From IMG/VR virus record IMGVR_UViG_3300031251_000007, positions 23,782 to 87,781 of that record: a DNA stretch of 64,000 nucleotides; one strand, written 5' to 3'. A program made the translations under genes and the position numbers. Positions 50,149-58,725 of this stretch are shown in pieces. Under the pieces are notes generated by a model. The model made no database searches. It was given only the letters and a program-made list of their open reading frames with translations, and was not told where the DNA came from. How positions within the stretch are numbered: position 1 is the first letter of the stretch; each line of letters begins with the position of its first letter. Source of the DNA: a virus.

Positions 50149-50429
50149 GTGCCCTCGTCTCCGTCCAGGATCTTCAGCGCTTTCGCCATCTCAAGCAACT
50201 GCCTGACCTGGTAGCCGTTCGCCTTGCCATTCTTGCCACACTGGAAGTTCATCGGCCTAGGAAACTGCGCCGCTACCGTCGCTGCTCGGGGGTGCTTATA
50301 GAGCTTATGACTTCCCTTCTGCCGTGCAAAGACGAAGCCTAGCTGCTGAGCCAGCCTACAGAGGTCGTCGAACCAAACGTCGTCCGTGTTCTGCTGAATG
50401 CGCCCTAGAAGCTTGCGGTCAACGGCCAT
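50145..50429 (-). CDS. hicA: HicA-type mRNA interferase toxin
   Basis: 94 residues. RLAQQLGFVFARQKGSHKLY carries the GSH motif (His41) of HicA, and MNFQCGKNGKANGYQVRQLL is the typical C-terminal block. HicA cleaves mRNA at translating ribosomes and is neutralised by HicB. Order hicA-hicB fits the family. The pair sits in a lower-GC insert between the portal and protease genes. Confidence 0.8.
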   Translation of the reverse strand: MAVDRKLLGRIQQNTDDVWFDDLCRLAQQLGFVFARQKGSHKLYKHPRAATVAAQFPRPMNFQCGKNGKANGYQVRQLLEMAKALKILDGDEGT

Positions 50430-50477
50430 TCAGTCGTCCATTTTAGCGCCGCAAGACGTGTGGCGTCTATGGGTGGA

Positions 50478-50711
50478 CTACGACACGCCGCCCTCGACCA
50501 CGCGCGGCGCCTGGCACACGATCAGCCTTGCCTGCACGCGGCCGCGTTGCACATGAAACTCCAGCGACCCGAGCTCTAGCTGCCGCAATCCGACTTGCTG
50601 CTCGGCGAGCAGCTCGGCCATCACCGCCGCCAGCCCTGTTAGGATCACAGTCCGCCCATCGCGCGTTCTCAGCGTCGCACCCGCCAGCGCCGTTCTCCCC
50701 GCCTCCACCAC
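50478..50711 (-). CDS. Hypothetical small protein
   Basis: 77 residues, GTG start. ILTGLAAVMAELLAEQQVGL then LRQLELGSLEFHVQRGRVQA suggests a small helix-strand protein. No motif recognised; tight tiling with the next gene (stop of one at start of the other). Confidence 0.52.
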   Translation of the reverse strand: MVEAGRTALAGATLRTRDGRTVILTGLAAVMAELLAEQQVGLRQLELGSLEFHVQRGRVQARLIVCQAPRVVEGGVS

Positions 50712-50891
50712 TCACTCCTCCTCGTCGAGCACAAACTCCAAGCGCACCGCCACGCGACGTAGCTGCTGCCGCCGTTCACGCAGCGCGCCGCGCACCATCG
50801 GCCGCCGTGCAACAGACGCCTCGCGTCGTGCCGGTGCGCGCTCCACCGTGCCGACCGACGTCGTGATGATGTAGGTTCGCCCGATTGGCAT
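50712..50891 (-). CDS. Hypothetical small basic protein
   Basis: 59 residues from MPIGRTYIITTSVGTVERAP; its ATG overlaps the upstream stop (TAATG). Mid-protein is Arg-rich, and the end is acidic (LEFVLDEEE). Function unknown. Confidence 0.52.
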   Translation of the reverse strand: MPIGRTYIITTSVGTVERAPARREASVARRPMVRGALRERRQQLRRVAVRLEFVLDEEE

Positions 50892-51190
50892 TACCCCGCC
50901 CGCTTGATCACGAGATACTTCTTCATCAACGCCGCGGCGCCGTCTTGCAGACACGCGGCCAGCTTCACCTTCGCCAGATCCGCCACCAGCTCGGCGGTCG
51001 ATGGCACCGGCATCGCCTGCACGTCAACGTCGGGCTGCAAGATCAGCACTTCAACGCCGTGCTCGTCGCGCAACCGCTTCGACGTTTCGAGGATGTCCAT
51101 CGTCGGCATCGTGCCGCGCAGCAGCACGACGTGCGGCGCGAGCGCTTTGGCCTGCTCGATGGCGGCAAGGAGTGCGGGATGCGCGAACAT
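50891..51190 (-). CDS. Hypothetical protein
   Basis: 99 residues, alpha/beta. ALAPHVVLLRGTMPTMDILE, GVEVLILQPDVDVQAMPVPS and a C-terminal AALMKKYLVIKRAG. No catalytic motif. It lies just downstream of the portal gene set. Confidence 0.58.
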   Translation of the reverse strand: MFAHPALLAAIEQAKALAPHVVLLRGTMPTMDILETSKRLRDEHGVEVLILQPDVDVQAMPVPSTAELVADLAKVKLAACLQDGAAALMKKYLVIKRAG

Positions 51191-51474
51191 CAGGCAGCCG
51201 GGAATAGGAACTGATTGAGCGGCACGATCGCCATGCCTGGTTTCGTTGGGTCATACGTGACTGCGATACCGAGCCGCTCGGCGAGCATTTCGCACTGCCC
51301 CTGATCTGCGGCGCGAGCCAGCGTCTTGACTGCGAGATGCCTGAGGAAGACCTGATGCGCGGCGGCGTGCTCGGCGCAGTACGCATCGCCGTCGATGTGC
51401 TCGACTACTGGCTTCGCGCAGCGCACGAGGCGCGCGCCCGAGACCGTCGCCTTGTAGCAGGGCTCGCTCGTCAT
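51190..51474 (-). CDS. Small cysteine/histidine protein
   Basis: 94 residues. PCYKATVSGARLVRCAKPVV and GDAYCAEHAAAH contain four to five Cys/His residues that could form a zinc site, followed by a helical region. It overlaps the portal-MuF gene by 4 nt. Function unknown. Confidence 0.58.
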   Translation of the reverse strand: MTSEPCYKATVSGARLVRCAKPVVEHIDGDAYCAEHAAAHQVFLRHLAVKTLARAADQGQCEMLAERLGIAVTYDPTKPGMAIVPLNQFLFPAA

Positions 51475-53801
51475 CCGATCACCAACCCTTCCGCACACCG
51501 GCACTTCACATGAATCGGCGGGTCCTCGATCTTCTCGCCGTCGGGCGTGACGAACGCATCGTGCAGGCCAACTTGCTGCCCTTCCATCTTCAGGCAGGTC
51601 GAATCGCACCGGTCGTCGTGCGTGACGATCAACATGCGCTTGGTGCGCGACGGATCGAGGTGGCCTTTCTGCTCGGCCTGATTCCAGAGCTGCCGCTGCC
51701 CCTGATTGCTCGCCGTCAGTAGCTCGTGGGATGCGATGGTCTGCGCCCGATACCGCAGCTTCTGCGCAGCCGCCTTGGTGAGCATCTTCGAGAGCGTGTC
51801 GCCGCTGACACCGTCCGCCACCAACTCGGCGCGTAGGGTCTCCAGCGCCGCCACCTGTCGGCTGTGCAAGCCGATCGAGTCGCGCACCATCTTCGCCAGC
51901 TCGGCCGGCGCGATCTGATCGGCATACCCGCTCGCGATCAGCTCGCGAATCGCACTGCGCGTCGAGTCGGAAATCTCGGTGATGTACCGCGCCGCGTTCG
52001 CCTGCGCCCAGCTTTCCGCCGCTGGGTTGGTGCGATCGAAGGCGAGCGTGACGCCGAGTGCGCCGGACAGCTCAGAGGCTGACGCGTCGCCGGCGGCGTC
52101 GAGTGCGGCGCGGATGATCTGGGTGCCACCGTTCAGCTCGGCTTCGAGACGCGACCACGGGATCGCTGAATAGGCGCCATGAACCTGGCCTGACGCGAGC
52201 GCGTTCTCCAGATCGGAGAGCAGCGTCGCGTCCTGGATCTTGCCAATCGCCTGCAGGAACTGTCGGCGGAGCTTCGGCTCGAGCTTATCGGCGACGCGGT
52301 GGACCAACGTGTAATAATCGTCATCGAGCGCGATCGCCTTCAGGTTGGCGCTGGCGCGGAAGATCGACGGGCGGGCGATGGCGGGCGCGACCTTGCTGAT
52401 TGTCTTCGCTTCGTCGGTGGCGGTGGCGTCGCTGCCGTCGCCCGCGCTGACACTCGGCGCGACGCTGACGTCGTCGGCGAGGTCTTCGACGTAGGACATG
52501 CCGATCGGCACCATGTGGCCCTTGCCCGACTTCTCATCCGGTGGCAGGCCCTGCAGCTCACGCCACTCGTTGATCGTGCGCGACCACGGCGCGGCGGTGG
52601 CCGCCTCGAGCTGCCGGTCGCGATCCTCGCCGACCGGCGAGACATAGGCGACCACGATCCGGTCGTCGTACTCCGGCGCCAACCGCTCCTGATAGTGCTC
52701 GCGCAGGAACTCGCAGCGCGGCACGACCAGATCCTTGGCGAAGATCAGGTCTGCGCCTTCGATCGTTGATCGGTTGCTGTTCTCCAGCACGCCGAGCTTC
52801 TCCGGTGGAATGCCGTAGACCTGAATGATCGTGTCGCGCTCGAACTGCCGCAGCGGCACGAGCTGCAGCTCTTGAAACGTCTGCGAGATCTGATCGACCT
52901 GCACGGCACGCGAGAGGATGTGCAGGTTGTTCCCCTGGCGAAACAACCCACGGAGCTTCTGCGTCCACTTCTGCTCGAGCGTCTTCGCCGCCGTCTCGTC
53001 GATGGTCGCCTTCGTGTCCTTCGGTGAGATCAGGACGTCTGGCAGCGCGCGGTTCCACATGCGCGCCTTGGTCATCTTCGCCGCGTACTCGTCGGTCTCC
53101 AGTTCATCGGCAAGAGCTTGCGCCACACCCGTCCCGCGGCCGTACGGATTGAGCGGGTCGGCGCGCTTCAGCCACAATACGTCCGCATCATCGACGGAAT
53201 CGGTCCAGGTGTTCACCTGCAGCTTGAACTTCAGCGTCGACGGCGTCGGCGTCTCCTGTACCCAGTGCGGCGGCATCGGCCAGAGCCCCACCGGCACGCC
53301 GGCGACGTTGCGCTGCTTAATGAAGAATCCCTCGCCGACCAGATCGAGGTACAAGACGGTCAGCGCGCGCACCGTGCCGCCGGTCATCATGTCGTTGCCG
53401 CCGTGGAGCAGCTCGTAGAGCGGGTGGTCCGTCAGCTCGACGAGGTCGCCCGCCGCCTTGTGGCGTGCGAGCATCTTCTGGCGGGTGCGGAAGTCCGCGC
53501 GCTGCAAGATGGGATCGCGCACGAACTTCCCCGCCTTGCCCTTTACCGCGAGCACCTGCCACTCGACGGCCGCGACACCGCCGGCAACGCGATCGGAGAC
53601 GGCGCGGAGCCACGGCATCGTCGAATACGCGCGCAGGTAGTCTTGCCGGCCGCGCGGCGGAGGATCGCCTCGGTACGGCATGATGCCGCCGAGGAGTCCC
53701 GCCACGATGGGCGATGATTCCGTCGGAAGGTTGCCGACGCGCTGCCCCTGTTGCGGCTTCTCGCCCTTGCGGCTGAAGAGGCGGGTGAAGACGTTAGACA
53801 T
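51471..53801 (-). CDS. Portal protein fused to a MuF-like minor capsid domain
   Basis: 776 residues from MSNVFTRLFSRKG. The N-terminal ~470 match HK97-type portals: STMPWLRAVSDRVAGGVAAV, LVGEGFFIKQ, NPYGRGTGVAQALADELETD, QVYGIPPEKLGVLENSNRST and INEWRELQGLPPDEKSGKG. From about 520 there is a helical domain ending ASHELLTASNQGQRQLWNQA and HDDRCDSTCLKMEGQQV then PPIHVKCRCA, the SPP1 gp7/MuF signature with conserved cysteines. Normally two genes; here one. The portal forms the DNA-entry ring; the MuF part would be inside the capsid. Confidence 0.9.
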   Translation of the reverse strand: MSNVFTRLFSRKGEKPQQGQRVGNLPTESSPIVAGLLGGIMPYRGDPPPRGRQDYLRAYSTMPWLRAVSDRVAGGVAAVEWQVLAVKGKAGKFVRDPILQRADFRTRQKMLARHKAAGDLVELTDHPLYELLHGGNDMMTGGTVRALTVLYLDLVGEGFFIKQRNVAGVPVGLWPMPPHWVQETPTPSTLKFKLQVNTWTDSVDDADVLWLKRADPLNPYGRGTGVAQALADELETDEYAAKMTKARMWNRALPDVLISPKDTKATIDETAAKTLEQKWTQKLRGLFRQGNNLHILSRAVQVDQISQTFQELQLVPLRQFERDTIIQVYGIPPEKLGVLENSNRSTIEGADLIFAKDLVVPRCEFLREHYQERLAPEYDDRIVVAYVSPVGEDRDRQLEAATAAPWSRTINEWRELQGLPPDEKSGKGHMVPIGMSYVEDLADDVSVAPSVSAGDGSDATATDEAKTISKVAPAIARPSIFRASANLKAIALDDDYYTLVHRVADKLEPKLRRQFLQAIGKIQDATLLSDLENALASGQVHGAYSAIPWSRLEAELNGGTQIIRAALDAAGDASASELSGALGVTLAFDRTNPAAESWAQANAARYITEISDSTRSAIRELIASGYADQIAPAELAKMVRDSIGLHSRQVAALETLRAELVADGVSGDTLSKMLTKAAAQKLRYRAQTIASHELLTASNQGQRQLWNQAEQKGHLDPSRTKRMLIVTHDDRCDSTCLKMEGQQVGLHDAFVTPDGEKIEDPPIHVKCRCAEGLVIG

Positions 53802-53967
53802 GCGACCCCCGAGAGTGCGGCTGTGGGGGCCCGGGCGGTGTGTAGCACGACGTTGGGGCGGTGACGATGTGCACGTTGGCGCACTGCTTCGACATCGCCT
53901 CAACGGCGGCCCACACCTCTTCGTTCACAGGCTTCGCCTCTTCGATGATGACGACTGGAGCCTTCAT
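53794..53967 (-). CDS. Hypothetical small protein
   Basis: 57 residues from MKAPVVIIEEAKPVNEEVWA, with a short alpha/beta part (ANVHIVTAPTSCY) and a proline-rich end. It overlaps the start of the portal gene by 8 nt. Function unknown. Confidence 0.52.
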   Translation of the reverse strand: MKAPVVIIEEAKPVNEEVWAAVEAMSKQCANVHIVTAPTSCYTPPGPPQPHSRGSHV

Positions 53968-54374
53968 TCCGCGACCCTCAGCGGTGCACACTCGCGCTCG
54001 CGCAGGGGATCGAGACCGCGCGACGTGATCACCCAGGAGGATCGCACGGTCGGGTGCCAGTCATGGCAGGCCTGGCGGGTCGTCCTGACGGCAACGCGCG
54101 CTCCCAGCGGAAACCACCGCGGCTTCGGGCAGCCAGCATTGTCTGTCACGCCCTCGCCACAGCGCGAGCATAGCTGCTCTTCGTCACAACGGGTCGGCGC
54201 CGAACCTGCCACATGGACGACGGCGCGCGCATCGACGCTCGGCTTGGGCTTCGGGCGTGTGCGCCGCGGTACGGCGCTTACGCCGCGCACGCTTGCGCGG
54301 CCAGCCCAGAGGCCGATGGAAAGGCAGACTGTGCCGAGTGAGGCGACGCCCACTAGCTCGGCGGCGCTGCTCAT
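53964..54374 (-). CDS. Membrane-anchored zinc-ribbon-like protein
   Basis: 136 residues. One N-terminal membrane segment (LVGVASLGTVCLSIGLWAG), a basic linker (PRRTRPKPKP), then EEQLCSRCGEGVTDNAGCPK and a later CHDW, which could bind zinc on the cytoplasmic or periplasmic side. Function unknown. Confidence 0.52.
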   Translation of the reverse strand: MSSAAELVGVASLGTVCLSIGLWAGRASVRGVSAVPRRTRPKPKPSVDARAVVHVAGSAPTRCDEEQLCSRCGEGVTDNAGCPKPRWFPLGARVAVRTTRQACHDWHPTVRSSWVITSRGLDPLRERECAPLRVAE

Positions 54375-54772
54375 CGCAGCACCTTGGCGAACGCCGCCCG
54401 GTGCTTGCGCACGAAGGCTTCAACCTGCGCGTGACTCAACGCGCAGAACAGCTCCCACGCGCGCCGATTCAGATCAGCGGAAACAACAGCGCAAGTGACA
54501 GCATCGGCTACTTCGGCAGGCAGGCGAATCTCGCCGGCGTGCGCCATGACGACATCCTCCCCGGCTCCGGCAACGAATCGCCCGAACTTCTCTCGCTGCT
54601 CGTCAAGCACGCGCTCCAGGCCTTTGGCGTCGACCACCTGCACGACCGGCGCGAAAGAGAACGTTGCCTCTTGCTGACGCGGCGGCATGCCGGCAGGCAC
54701 ATCCGGCAACAGCCAGAGCGAGAGCCCAACGAACGCGACTATGCCGATCGCGATGAACACCATCGTCCACAT
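54371..54772 (-). CDS. Single-pass membrane protein
   Basis: 133 residues. MWTMVFIAIGIVAFVGLSLW is the anchor, followed by FSFAPVVQVVDAKGLERVLD and a helical domain (RRAWELFCALSHAQVEAFVR). The phrase around VVDAKGLERVL also occurs near the tape-measure C-terminus (VIQAMDATGVDRVLQEHGDR), a possible shared interaction motif. It overlaps the terL stop. Confidence 0.55.
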   Translation of the reverse strand: MWTMVFIAIGIVAFVGLSLWLLPDVPAGMPPRQQEATFSFAPVVQVVDAKGLERVLDEQREKFGRFVAGAGEDVVMAHAGEIRLPAEVADAVTCAVVSADLNRRAWELFCALSHAQVEAFVRKHRAAFAKVLR

Positions 54773-56622
54773 CACCACACCTCCCACGTGTCCTCTTTCA
54801 GCTGCGGTGGCTCATAGAGCGCCAGCACAAACGCATCGGCTCTGTCCGGCGACCGCCCAATGCGTTTCTTGATTTCCTCTTTCGCGATCAGCAGCACGCA
54901 GTCCTTCAGTTCCTTGTGCTCGGCGCCGCTCTCGCCGACGACGCGCACCGACTTGGTCTTGTGGATCAGCCGATGCTCCATCAGCTCGGCGCGCATGAGC
55001 GGATCGTCGGGCATGTCGATCAGCCCGCGGGCGAGCAGCAGCGACGCCCGCACGTACATGGCGGTGCGCAGGTTCTCGGAGTACGGCTCGCCCGGCGTTG
55101 GATCTGGCGCCGCACTTCCGAAGCTCACGCCGATTGCTTGCTTGCCCAAGATGCGCGCGTGATCGAGCACTGAGCTGCCGACGCTGCCTTCGTCCACGCT
55201 CCACGGGCAGCGCTGCGGAAAGTGCGTCGCGATGCGGTTGGCGATCGTCGGCCCGTCGCCCTTGCCGAGTGCGACCACTTCACCGACACGGATGCGTCGC
55301 GTCGCGACCACCTCGTCGACGGCTTCAGTGCTCTCAAGCCGTGCGCTCGCCCAGGCGCGCAGCAGCGTCTCCGCACTGTCGCCCCAGGCCGGAACGGCCA
55401 TGTTTTCATCCGCGCCTTCGCGCGCGCAGTCGACGCCGAGACGGCTCGGCGCTTCAGTCGGGTCAGGCTCGGCGCGCCAGCGTTCAGCCGCGGCATCGAG
55501 GAGCGACGGCTCGAATAGGCCGGCATCGGTTCGGTCCGGCCACTGCCCCAGCACCTGGCCCTGAAACACACCGTTGGGTCGGTAGACGCGCACCGCACCG
55601 TCTGGATGCCCGATCACACCATCGGCGCGGGCGCCACGCTCATCGGCAGCAGGCGGCGGCAGCGCGTAGTGAAAGTCTCGCCGCTCCGGATCGGGCTGCA
55701 CCGCCGGATACGCGCCGCGGTCACGGCAATCGATCTTCACGCGCGCATCGATCACGGCGAAGTCGATCGCGTCGGGGATCACCGGCCGCCGCTCGCGGAT
55801 GTTCGGATGATCGAAGGCCGACAGATGCATGACGTGGTACGTGCCGCCGCGCGCACGCGTGTACGCCGAGCCGCGGGCCTCGGTCGGGTTGAACGCCGAG
55901 ATGATCTTGTTCCCGACCGCCGAGCACATGCCTTCGGTGCCGCGCCAGATCGGTTCGACGACACCCTGCCCCTCTTCGATGATCGCCGTCATGTTCCGTT
56001 GATGGCGTCCGCTGACCGTGTGCGCGACGTCTTCGCCGACATGCTTGGGCGGCGCGAAGTCTTCGACGAACCAGTCCGGCCGCACGCGCCAGAGCACGGA
56101 CTTCTCGGACAGATCCGCATAGCCGGGCATGCCGAAGCCGCGCGCGATCGCGCGGCGCAGATGCATCAGCACCTCGCGGTAGATCGTGGTGAAGATCGTG
56201 TCGTGGTCGGGCCCCGGCAGCAGGATGATGGCGCCCTGCTCGTCGAGGCCGCGGTCGGTCGCCGGCAGCGAGGCAACGGCGTCCATGACGTACACGACGT
56301 AGCCGCCTAGAAGACTCGACTTGCCGACGTTGTTCGCCGCGGCGATCAGGACGCGGCTCCGTGCTTCGATCTCGGCGAGCGCGCGCTCTTGCTGCGCGGT
56401 CAGTGTCCAGCCGAGGATCTCGGCGAAGTAGCGCGACGGATCGCCGGCGAGGCCGCGGCGGTGCTCGATGTCGCGCGGCGGGCCTTTGGGCTTGGGCGTG
56501 CCCTTCTCGCCGTAGAGCTTCGCCGCCGCGACGATCGCCTCGGTTCGCTTGGGCTCCGGCAACGCCATAATCCGCGCGTAGAGTTCTTCGCGCGTCATCG
56601 CCGCTGTGGGCTGTTCGGTCAC
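54772..56622 (-). CDS. terL: Terminase large subunit
   Basis: 616 residues. ATPase: AAANNVGKS Walker A (about 94-102), IIEEGQG Walker B region (214-220). Nuclease: LGVDCAREG (Asp398) and SPDRADAFVLAL near the end, as in RNase-H-like packaging nucleases. FAEILGWTLTAQQERALAEI at 66-85 is the adenine-binding neighbourhood. It cuts concatemeric DNA and pumps it through the portal. Confidence 0.92.
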   Translation of the reverse strand: MTEQPTAAMTREELYARIMALPEPKRTEAIVAAAKLYGEKGTPKPKGPPRDIEHRRGLAGDPSRYFAEILGWTLTAQQERALAEIEARSRVLIAAANNVGKSSLLGGYVVYVMDAVASLPATDRGLDEQGAIILLPGPDHDTIFTTIYREVLMHLRRAIARGFGMPGYADLSEKSVLWRVRPDWFVEDFAPPKHVGEDVAHTVSGRHQRNMTAIIEEGQGVVEPIWRGTEGMCSAVGNKIISAFNPTEARGSAYTRARGGTYHVMHLSAFDHPNIRERRPVIPDAIDFAVIDARVKIDCRDRGAYPAVQPDPERRDFHYALPPPAADERGARADGVIGHPDGAVRVYRPNGVFQGQVLGQWPDRTDAGLFEPSLLDAAAERWRAEPDPTEAPSRLGVDCAREGADENMAVPAWGDSAETLLRAWASARLESTEAVDEVVATRRIRVGEVVALGKGDGPTIANRIATHFPQRCPWSVDEGSVGSSVLDHARILGKQAIGVSFGSAAPDPTPGEPYSENLRTAMYVRASLLLARGLIDMPDDPLMRAELMEHRLIHKTKSVRVVGESGAEHKELKDCVLLIAKEEIKKRIGRSPDRADAFVLALYEPPQLKEDTWEVW

Positions 56623-56626
56623 CGGC

Positions 56627-57208
56627 TCATCGTTCCTTGCCGGGTACCGCTTCCGGCTTCACACCGAGTAGGCGCGCCAGCTCTGACGCGGGATCTTCCA
56701 CCATCACACGCAGCTTCTTCGGCTCGGCGCGCTCCAAGATCTCCATGTTGGCGTCGAGGATGACCTTCGCCGCCGCGGCGTCGTCGCGATCGGCAATGCG
56801 CGCGGGTGGCTTCTCGGCGCCCGCAGCCTCGGCCGCGGCGAGCTCGGCCAAGTAGTCGGCCATCGACTGCCCACGGCGGCGCGGTGGTTGCGCTATGCCG
56901 CCCGGCACTTTTCCCTCGGCGATGTCGACCAGACGTTGCTGCGCTGCCGGTGCGAGTTCCTTCCAATCGCGCAGGCGCTCAGCCGCCGCTTCCTCGGCCT
57001 TGCGGTGCGCTTCCGCAACAGCGTTCTGTACGCCATCATTTGCCATCAACCGCGCCGCGAGCTTGTGCGCTCCCTTCGGGCTGTATCCAGCGGCGACGTA
57101 CGCCCGTGTCTGATTGCCACGCACGCCGTCGTTGCCGGCGGTGAAGTGCCGCACGAATTCGCGCTGCCGTGCATTCAACGGCCGCGCCTTCTTCCCCTTA
57201 CGCGGCAC
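56627..57208 (-). CDS. terS: Terminase small subunit
   Basis: About 193 residues from a GTG (VPRKGKKARPLNARQREF). LNARQREFVRHFTAG then GNQTRAYVAAGYSPKGAHKL is the N-terminal HTH of the Terminase_2 family that binds the pac or cos site. A coiled-coil oligomerisation region and an acidic tail follow. An ATG 45 nt upstream would also work; GTG is preferred from the close ribosome-binding site. It precedes terL by 4 nt. Confidence 0.83.
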   Translation of the reverse strand: MPRKGKKARPLNARQREFVRHFTAGNDGVRGNQTRAYVAAGYSPKGAHKLAARLMANDGVQNAVAEAHRKAEEAAAERLRDWKELAPAAQQRLVDIAEGKVPGGIAQPPRRRGQSMADYLAELAAAEAAGAEKPPARIADRDDAAAAKVILDANMEILERAEPKKLRVMVEDPASELARLLGVKPEAVPGKER

Positions 57209-57986
57209 GCGCCACCTCTCGCTCTCGCGGCAGCTCGTCCCAGGTGCGGCCATCCACCAGCCGCCCGGCGCTGGTCGGTCTTAGCCCGCCCCACTGCTTG
57301 TGGAAGAACTTCACCCCCGCGGCCACGCACGCGTCGCGCAGATCGGTGATCCAGTGCGCGCGATCGGCCCGTGGCACCCAGCGCCCGTCGACCAGCTCAG
57401 CTAAGCCTCTCCGGCCACGCAGCGCCGCGTCTTTCAGGTGCAGCCCCGACTCGCCGCCGGTGATGACCCAGTGCAGCCCGTCGAGCTTCAGCGCCGGCAC
57501 GAGCGGCGACAGCAGCGGCTCGGCTGAGATGAACCGCACTTCCGCTTGGACCTGGCGCAGGATGTCGGCGCGCGCCGCGTACAGGCACGACTCGATCGAC
57601 GTGCCCGCCCAGAAGTTCGATGGCAGCCGCCGGCGCCGGCTGTATCGCAGCATATTCTCCGGCCGCTTGGTCAACACCTGGTACTGGTGGCGCGGCGTCG
57701 CCTCGATCACGTCAAGCACCTGGTCGCGGTAGCTGTCCGGGATTGCCTCCCAGAACAGATCGGACATCGAGTTGACGAAGATCAGGGACGGCTCTTTGAG
57801 CGCGTGCGGCTCGCGCAGCTTGTGCGGCCGGATGGTGAGATCGAAACCGTTTGGGAAGGCGCTCGTGCCGAGGTACCGCTCGGCGAGCGTCTTCGCGTAG
57901 CAGAACTTGCAGCCCGGGCTGATCTCGACGCAACCGGAGGCGGGGTTCCACGTCCGGCCGGTCCAGGGGATGGCGGTCTCGTTCAC
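57198..57986 (-). CDS. DUF5131 (Gp37/Gp68 family) radical-SAM-like protein
   Basis: 262 residues, GTG start. IPWTGRTWNPASGCVEISPG followed by CKFCYAKTLAERY is the hallmark of DUF5131, with three cysteines arranged like a radical-SAM cluster site. FVNSMSDLFWE, YQVLTKRPENML and FISAEPLLSPL are further blocks. Phage relatives are common; the reaction is unknown, and some link it to nucleoside or base modification. Confidence 0.82.
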   Translation of the reverse strand: MNETAIPWTGRTWNPASGCVEISPGCKFCYAKTLAERYLGTSAFPNGFDLTIRPHKLREPHALKEPSLIFVNSMSDLFWEAIPDSYRDQVLDVIEATPRHQYQVLTKRPENMLRYSRRRRLPSNFWAGTSIESCLYAARADILRQVQAEVRFISAEPLLSPLVPALKLDGLHWVITGGESGLHLKDAALRGRRGLAELVDGRWVPRADRAHWITDLRDACVAAGVKFFHKQWGGLRPTSAGRLVDGRTWDELPREREVARAA

Positions 57987-57988
57987 GG

Positions 57989-58648
57989 CTACGCTCCGAT
58001 CTCGGCGTCGACGGCGACGACTTCTTCGACCAGCTTGCCGAAGCGGACAGCTCGGCGAAGGCGCACCGACGCGACCTTGCACTGCGTCACCTGCTCGAAC
58101 GTCCGCACGGCGTTCAGGATCAGTCCCTCGAGCTGCCGTTGTCGGTCCCTGGTCATCGTGGCTGCCGCTGGCAGCGGCTCAGGCTGACGCGCCCTCTGCC
58201 TTCGACTCTTCGCTCGCATCGGCTGCTCCCCTTCCGCACGTTTCGCGTGAAACATTCCCAGGAGCTCGGCACGCCGCCAGGCGAACGGCACGTGCTCGGC
58301 CCCGTAGCCCGCTTCCCGAAGGCCTGCGACCATGCGCTTGGCGGCGTCGGCGTTCAGGCTGTGCACCACGAATGAGCCGACGTCCGGCCGGTGCTCCACG
58401 ATCCACCGCACCACCGCGGCGCCGGTGTTCGGCTTGCTCGAATCGACGTACACTTCGCCGCCGAGGTCGTGGTCGAGAAACGCCACGTCCCAGGGGCAGG
58501 CTGAGAGCTGCTCGATGCACGCGTCGGCGGTCTCGACGCAGACGGCGTCAGGCACGAGCGACCGGAAGATCGCGGTGCGCTCGGGGCAGTCGTCGAGAAA
58601 CAACGCGCGACGCCTCTCGCTTGCGGCCAATTGGGTATGCGCGGGCAT
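57989..58648 (-). CDS. cREC (cyclic-phosphate-linked receiver-like) domain protein
   Basis: 219 residues. ALFLDDCPERTAIFRS (Asp19/Asp20), WDVAFLDHDLGGEV (Asp59), VRWIVEHRPDVGSFVVHSLN (His96/Ser97) and GLREAGYGAEHVPF follow the cREC pattern, a receiver-fold family that has been predicted to sense or process cyclic-phosphate ends of nucleotides or RNA in conflict and repair systems. The C-terminal ~90 residues are basic and helical, unassigned. It lies beside the DUF5131 gene. Confidence 0.66.
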   Translation of the reverse strand: MPAHTQLAASERRRALFLDDCPERTAIFRSLVPDAVCVETADACIEQLSACPWDVAFLDHDLGGEVYVDSSKPNTGAAVVRWIVEHRPDVGSFVVHSLNADAAKRMVAGLREAGYGAEHVPFAWRRAELLGMFHAKRAEGEQPMRAKSRRQRARQPEPLPAAATMTRDRQRQLEGLILNAVRTFEQVTQCKVASVRLRRAVRFGKLVEEVVAVDAEIGA

Positions 58649-58725
58649 CAGTGCACGCCCTCGATCGCAATGCCGAGTCCAACGCCGAGCGCCCACACGC
58701 AGAGCGGGCACAGTAGGTCACTCAC
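58648..58725 (-). CDS. Possible 25-residue membrane microprotein
   Basis: GTG start, MSDLLCPLCVWALGVGLGIA then IEGVH, with a short hydrophobic helix. Start and stop overlap the neighbouring genes exactly (stop TGA over the next ATG; start just before the upstream stop), which is the style of this operon. It is too short to be sure. Confidence 0.4.
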   Translation of the reverse strand: MSDLLCPLCVWALGVGLGIAIEGVH

